From the NCBI RefSeq assembly GCF_900634415.1, contig NC_041375.1, positions 18,981,041 through 19,045,040 on the forward strand: a stretch of DNA of 64,000 bases, in the 5' to 3' direction. The DNA comes from Cottoperca gobio. Taxonomy: Eukaryota; Chordata; Actinopteri; Perciformes; Bovichtidae. Under the pieces are notes generated by a model. The model was not told the origin of the DNA. It saw nothing but the letters and a program-made list of their open reading frames with translations, and did no database searches. A program made the position numbers and the translations under genes. The stretch's first letter is position 1. Every line of letters starts with the position of its first letter. This document shows, piece by piece, positions 58,701 to 64,000 of this stretch.

Positions 58701-59321
58701 GCGGCTGCTGATATGACTCGACAAGTAGCTAAATAGTTTTCCCATATATAAAACGAACCCCCTGCGATCAAGCTTAATATCACTTAATATCAATTTCAGC
58801 GTTTAAAATCAGTTAACCTAGCTAGTTGTCTTTGATAACGTAAAATATCTTAGTGACAGGGGAGTCGTCTATTTCCTGAAATTTTGAATGCTCTGACCCG
58901 TATCGTCTAACGCCAAGTTGTAACTTGGCTAAAACAAACTGAAAATAAGATCTGGTAAAGCATAAGTGATACAAAATGTTAACAGCAATGTGGTTTTGAT
59001 AAATATGCTATTAGTGAAATATAACAATTGTGAGTGGAGGATAATCAAATATCAGTAACTTGTAAACATGAGACGTTTAAAGGAAATGTTCCTTCTCAGT
59101 CTGTAGACAGTGTCGAGGACCATTTGCGGGTAATGTTAGCTAGCGCTAGCTTGGTTTCAGTGAATCTAGCGGAGTGAGCTAATCAGACTACACGTACTAT
59201 TAAGACCATGAATTGCAGTGTAATCACGTTGACATTGTCAAAGATTCAAAGAGAAGTAGCTAACAGAGATAGAACCGCCAGCAAATTAATAACACAAGCA
59301 ACCAAAATGCAGTATTGTTAC
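55755..59321 (-). other. usp9: usp9 first intron, no gene seen
   Basis: 3.6 kb with no coding exon, rich in GCTAGC/GTTAGC-type words common in fish upstream DNA. A donor GCAAG|GTAACAA at 59321 marks its probable 5' edge. Confidence 0.55.
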
Positions 59322-59720
59322 CTTGCATCCACCACCAGCTGACGCTAGTACTAGCAGTAGCCAGCTAACAATCACCAGCCAGCGCACCGAGCCAGTTAGC
59401 TAACAACTCACCAGGAATTTGATATGACTTCCCCCTCTATTCACGGGCTACGTCCAGCCTTGAACGATGGTGTCGTCGTATATTACATAAACGTGGCCTA
59501 TATCAGTGACAGTTTCGCAGGAGCCAAAACCTGTTACTAGATAGATCTAATTCCTACGTTTTTTTCTTCTGGGTGTTTTTCCTGCGTCACCGGCGCGGTA
59601 ACAGCCCCCTAACTCTATCTAGTCCGATTTCTGGGGCTTGTCACTTCGGTCCCAGCAGTCACTCACAACTTGAATCAGTTCAACATGGCGGAAGCGCAGT
59701 CGGACACAAATGCCGCTCAG
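59322..59720 (-). promoter_or_regulatory. usp9: usp9 promoter and first non-coding exon
   Basis: A donor after 59322 would end a leader exon. About 360 bp upstream, AACATGGCGGAAG (59682-59694) combines a YY1 motif with an ETS CTTCCG motif on the gene strand, a common arrangement in TATA-less housekeeping promoters. CpGs are denser here (GTCACCGGCGCGG near 59586). The transcription start is inferred only. Confidence 0.5.
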
Positions 59721-62370
59721 TAAAAACAGGCCAGACCTGACTGTGTGAACTCCAACAGTCAGCGTTGTCTATGAGCTAGTTTGCACCACAACGGAGAGCA
59801 GCGCAGCAAACACAACACCCGCTGAATGGAAAGGGCATAAAACCTCTCTCAATTCTGATAAGTGACTCCGGCTCCAGTGAGGATATCCAATCCGTAATTT
59901 GGTTAAAACCAGGAGCGAAAACGGAGCTACCTGACGCACTTGACTATATCGCCTCCTATCGCACGGGGTGGTCATACATGAATAGGTAATGTTTTCATAA
60001 AAATTGAAAATAATTCAACGCAAGCAAATTCAAACGTAAACACTAATGGACACATCAGCATTTATTAGATAAGATATGTTTGAACGAAAATAAAAGTAAG
60101 GGACACACTTATGATCACTTTCACTTTTGTCAATTTAGTAAAAAAAGACTAAAGTTAGAATGTATCCAGTTAATTTACTCACAGACTAATGAAACCTCAT
60201 ATTAGCTGCAGATAAACTTTGGAATCAATTTTTTCACATATTCTGAGAATTGTGTCTTCCATCACCTATATTGAAAGCACACTAAGAAGGAATCTTTTTA
60301 TGGCCAGTATGAACAGGAAAAATTATTATAACAAGCAAAACCTGTTTCAGTGTTGAAATGGGCGATTGTAGATTGTTTTAAGACCGACAGGAAAAAATTA
60401 GCTGCTGGGTATCAGTTATAAATGTATTCAGAATGGTATTTTATTGAGCCACGCACCAAAAGACCTGGAAAAAGAGTCGCTATTAGCCCCATTTCTTGTC
60501 CCAGTTTTCACATTGTGTTCATTAATCATGGAATATTTATTACATTTGTTGTGCGGTAATTTAATTAAAAACAAATTAATTTAACACATGTATGGGAGTG
60601 CAATATCAGCTGCATTAATGATGGTCTTACTGGACTCACTCTACAAACCTTTTTAAGGTGTGTTGATATTGCACTTTAGTACTAGTGCACATTGCCGTAT
60701 TCCTCACAGTAATAATAGTAAAATGATCACAATTGCTAGGCACTAAACTTACGTTTTTTATGGGACATTGGGGGTATCGTCACCGAATATTGATTCAACC
60801 ATGGTTATGGCGATGCGTCACATGGTTTCATTTGGCCAGTGAGCTTGTTCACAGGTTGAGTTACCTTCTGTTCGATGTGACCACATGTAATAAACAGGGA
60901 ACTAATCTCACAGGTGAGTTCCCTCGTAAATTCAGTAGTGCCTGACCTGACATGCATATCCATAAACAAGGCACCAAACTCCTAATCACTGCACAGTAAA
61001 GATCAACACATTCAATCACAAATTAGAGGTATTTTACATAGGTAGTATGCAGGGCATTTGTACTGATTCTATTACAATGTATTGGAGTTCAAAACATTGT
61101 AGATATTTTCTTGCAGCTTCAGTAAACAAGCAGCTGGCACGTACAGGGTTCATGTAATTTATAACCAGCATGGAGGGATGATAAAAATCTTTTCATCTCA
61201 CTTGATTTCAAAACCTGCCTCTTGGAGGCAGTTTAATATGCTTTTATATTGTTTGTCAATCTTTTCAGCCCACATTCAATGTGTTGTGTGCCTCTGTGTA
61301 CAAACAAAAAGTACAATACTTTCCCACCCCTGGAAGCCAACAAGGTTGTGGATGCTTAGGGAACAATAGGATCCCCTTTCAGACATGAATCTGTAACATT
61401 ACTGACTTCAAGTACAAAATAATCTCCACCAAATACGCCACTACGATAACGTCATATTAACAAAATGAGGCAAAGGAAGTCAGTTAACGAGATAATAGAA
61501 AATACAGAAAAAGTCCTGGTATGACTTACTGCATATGTAAATATTTCCCTTGTTTTTTGCATAATTTATGTTTCTCTTTTAGATGTTCTCTACAGCTCTT
61601 TAAAATAAAGATTCTACAGAGAAGGATTAGCGGGAATACTAACAGGAAGACAACTGATCTGCTTTTATCTCCAGCTATACTCCTCTGATGAAAGCAAAAA
61701 CAAAGCCAATAGCAACTACAGTAATCCTGTGAATAAATCATTTAGCCCCCTCACGTCTTGCATTAGGTTCTTCTTGCTCTGACTGCGATTTGCTGTGGAT
61801 AGGAGCTCCATGATTCATTAAAAATCGGTGTTATTTTAATAGCACCTTTTTCACAAATGGGTCATATTGGCTTCGCTGCCTGTGGGTGGGAAGGTGTAGC
61901 AGTATATTGAAATACATTCAAGCCACTGGTAGAAACTTAATTAATTATTATATTCAGACCTCCTAACCCAATAACAATCACTTGGAATTTAAATGAGTTT
62001 CAAGGTAAACCTGACCAAGACAACATACCATTAAAGATGGCAGGATTTATTAATCAAATCTATGTAAAAACAAAATTTTAAATATAATAGGCATAGGAAT
62101 ATCCGGTAGGCTATGTAAGATTATGTGAATAGTGTGCTTGGGCTTTGCCTCTTGTGTTTTTGTGTTATCTGTCCTCTTTCCAGGTCTCGCATGGTGGAGA
62201 AGAGGTTGTGTGTCTCAGGTCCCATCTGTTTGATTGATGTCCTCCTGCAGCCATATTCTTCATATAGCCTTTGTTTACAATCCAACTACAAGTTTGTCAT
62301 CCAGACAATTTAATATATTATAGCATTTTGTGATTAATTATGTTATGGACCTTTTGTACATTTCTTTAAT
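59721..62370. other. Intergenic, nothing recognised
   Basis: 2.6 kb upstream of usp9. Open frames are short and lack protein-like composition, and I see no paired inverted ends or tandem arrays. Confidence 0.5.
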
Positions 62371-63630
62371 TATCCATCCATCGTCTACCGCTTTTCCGGG
62401 GTCAGGTCCAGTAAGGAACCCCAAACTTCCCTTCTCCGGGCCACATTCGCCAGCTGCAACTGGGGGATCCCGAGGCATTCCCAGGCCAGTGAGGAGATAT
62501 AATCTCTCCACCGAGTCCTGGGTCTTCCCCGGAGTCTCTTCCCAGCTGGACGTGCCTGGAACACCTCCCTAGGGAGGCGACCAGGTGGCATCCTTACTAG
62601 ATGCCCGAACCACCTCAACTGGCTCCTTTCAACGCAAAGGAGCAGCAGCTCTACTCCGAGTCTCTCACGGATGGCTGAACTTCTCACCCTATCTCTAAGG
62701 GAGACGCCAGCCACCCGTCTGAGAAAACCCATTTCGGCCGCTTGTACCCGTGATCTCGTTCTTTCAGTCATGACCCAGCCTTCATGACCATAGGTGAGGG
62801 TAGGAAAGAAGATCGCCCGGAAGATCGAGAGCTTTGCCTTCTGGCTCAGCTCTCTTTTCGTCACAACGGTGCGGTAAAGCAAATGTAATACCGCCCCCGC
62901 TGCTCCGATTCTCCGGCCAATCTCTCGCTCCATCGTGCCCTCACTCGCGAACAAGACCCCAAGGCACTTGAACTCCTTCACTTGGGGTAATGGCTCATTC
63001 CCTACCCGGAGTAGGCAATCCACCTGCTGAAAGCCATGGCCTCAGATTTTGAGGTGCTGATCCTCATCCCAACCGCTTCATACCGATCCAGTGACTGCTG
63101 AAGGTCACAGACCGATGATGCCATCAGGACCACATCATCTGCAAAGAGCAGCGATGAGATCCTCAGACCACCGAATTGCAACCCCTCTCCTCCACGACTA
63201 CGCCTCGATATCCTGTCCATGAAAATTACAGGATTGGTGATAAAGTGCAGCCCTGGCGGAGGCCAACATTCACTGGGAACGAGTCCGACTTACTGCCGAG
63301 TATCCGGACACAACTCTCGCTTTGGGCGTACAGGGATTGGATGGCCCTCAGAAGTGACCCCCTCACCCCATACTCCCGCAGCACCTCCCACAGTATCACC
63401 CGGGGGACCCGGTCATACGCCTTCTCCAGATCCACAAAACACATGTAGACCGGTTGGGCGTACTCCCAGGCCCCCTCCAGGATCCTTGCGAGAGTGAAGA
63501 GTTGGTCCGGCACGACCAGAACGGAATCCGCATTGTTCCTCTTCAATCAGAGGTTCGGCTATCGGCCGAACCCTCCTTTCCAGCACCTTGGAGTAGACTT
63601 TACCAGGGAGGCTGAGAAGTGTGATACCCC
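62371..63630 (-). mobile_element. Rex3/RTE-like LINE, 5'-truncated
   Basis: On the minus strand it encodes a reverse transcriptase and ends GCGGTAGACGATGGATGGAT, the simple-repeat 3' tail typical of this group. GGTGATAAAGTGCAGCCCTG at about 63236-63255 is close to the Rex3 primer site I remember from fish studies. The 5' part (endonuclease) is missing. Confidence 0.75.
62385..63546 (-). pseudogene. Rex3-like reverse transcriptase, frameshifted
   Basis: Three open pieces in different frames: 63546-63226 with FVDLEKAYDRVPR and GLRQGCTLSPIL; 63220-63002 with SSLLFADDVVLMA (RT catalytic FADD box); and 63023-62385 with FKCLGVLFASEG and GRPRTRWRDYIS at the C-terminus. The pieces follow the correct RT order, so at least two frameshifts inactivate one ancestral frame. 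Confidence 0.85.
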
Positions 63631-63699
63631 TTTACTCTTTAATTATTAATATAGCTAATCTGTCATCTGCAGGTGTGTAATGTAATTAAATAGGCTACA

Positions 63700-64000
63700 T
63701 TTATTATATTGTACTGTACTTTTTTGTAAAAGTTTAGGTATTGTACTTTACTTGAGTAATTCCATTTTATGTTAATTTATACCTCTATTCAGAGGGAAAT
63801 ATTGTGCTTTTTACTGATTCAGATTATTAATACAAAATATAAGAAACAAATTAAATGTATATTTTTGCTATAATGTTATTATAGCTTAAGCTAAACAGCA
63901 GTTTATAAAGTAATTAAAATTATCCATACATTTACCAACTACATCATCAAAGGGATCATTATCTATCAATGATTATTATCAACTAATATAATTTAAAATA
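63700..64000 (+). mobile_element. Possible hAT-like fragment at window edge
   Basis: TACTTTACTTGAGTAATTCC, CAGAGGGAAATATTGTGC and TTTATAAAGTAATTAAAATTA resemble the 5' half of the fish hAT-type repeat whose 3' half is at 829-2739. It is cut by the window end. Confidence 0.4.

Noticed and set aside
59769..59975. Minus-strand ORF upstream of the usp9 promoter
   Set aside because: 68 codons with no known motif; it is upstream of the YY1/ETS promoter core and not linked by splice sites to any exon.

Overview
The window is vertebrate genomic DNA, almost certainly from a teleost fish. Its coding sequence is split into short exons with consensus splice sites, the two host genes are clear vertebrate orthologues, and the spaces between exons carry typical fish repeats: Tc1-like elements, an L2-like LINE, a Rex3/RTE-like LINE, tRNA-derived SINEs, hAT-type MITEs and long dinucleotide arrays. 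The species cannot be named; the repeat set looks percomorph.

Layout. 1-2740 is a nest of transposons: a hAT-like remnant interrupted by a 1.15 kb element with inverted ends, which carries one exon of a SWIM zinc-finger protein (+) and one exon of a THAP zinc-finger protein (-) pointing at each other. 2740-8400 is intergenic with microsatellites and small repeats. 8413-11500 (+) is rpl8 (ribosomal protein uL2), with five coding exons and a TOP-type first exon. 12187-16780 is a transposon cluster: a hAT end, an L2-like LINE split by an intact Tc1 element (open 334-codon DD34E transposase), then a decayed second Tc1 element in the opposite orientation. 16780-20131 is intergenic DNA plus the 3' UTR of the next gene.

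20132-55587 (-) is the coding region of usp9/usp9x, a giant deubiquitinase. I placed all 45 coding exons by hand. They sum to 7788 nt (2595 codons plus stop) with intron phases that agree at every junction. The leader and promoter extend to about 59.7 kb. The introns hold MITEs, SINEs, a (CT)n tract, a poly(A) tract and a 1.4 kb AT-rich array. 59.7-62.4 kb holds nothing I recognise. 62371-63630 (-) is a frameshifted Rex3-like LINE, and the window ends in another probable hAT-like fragment.

rpl8 and usp9 are convergent (tail to tail) and have no evident functional link; most of the DNA between them is transposon-derived. The most unusual object is the SWIM/THAP element near the left edge. It looks like an internally deleted copy of a larger two-gene DNA transposon. 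The second is the intact Tc1 element sitting directly behind the YADD motif of the LINE reverse transcriptase.
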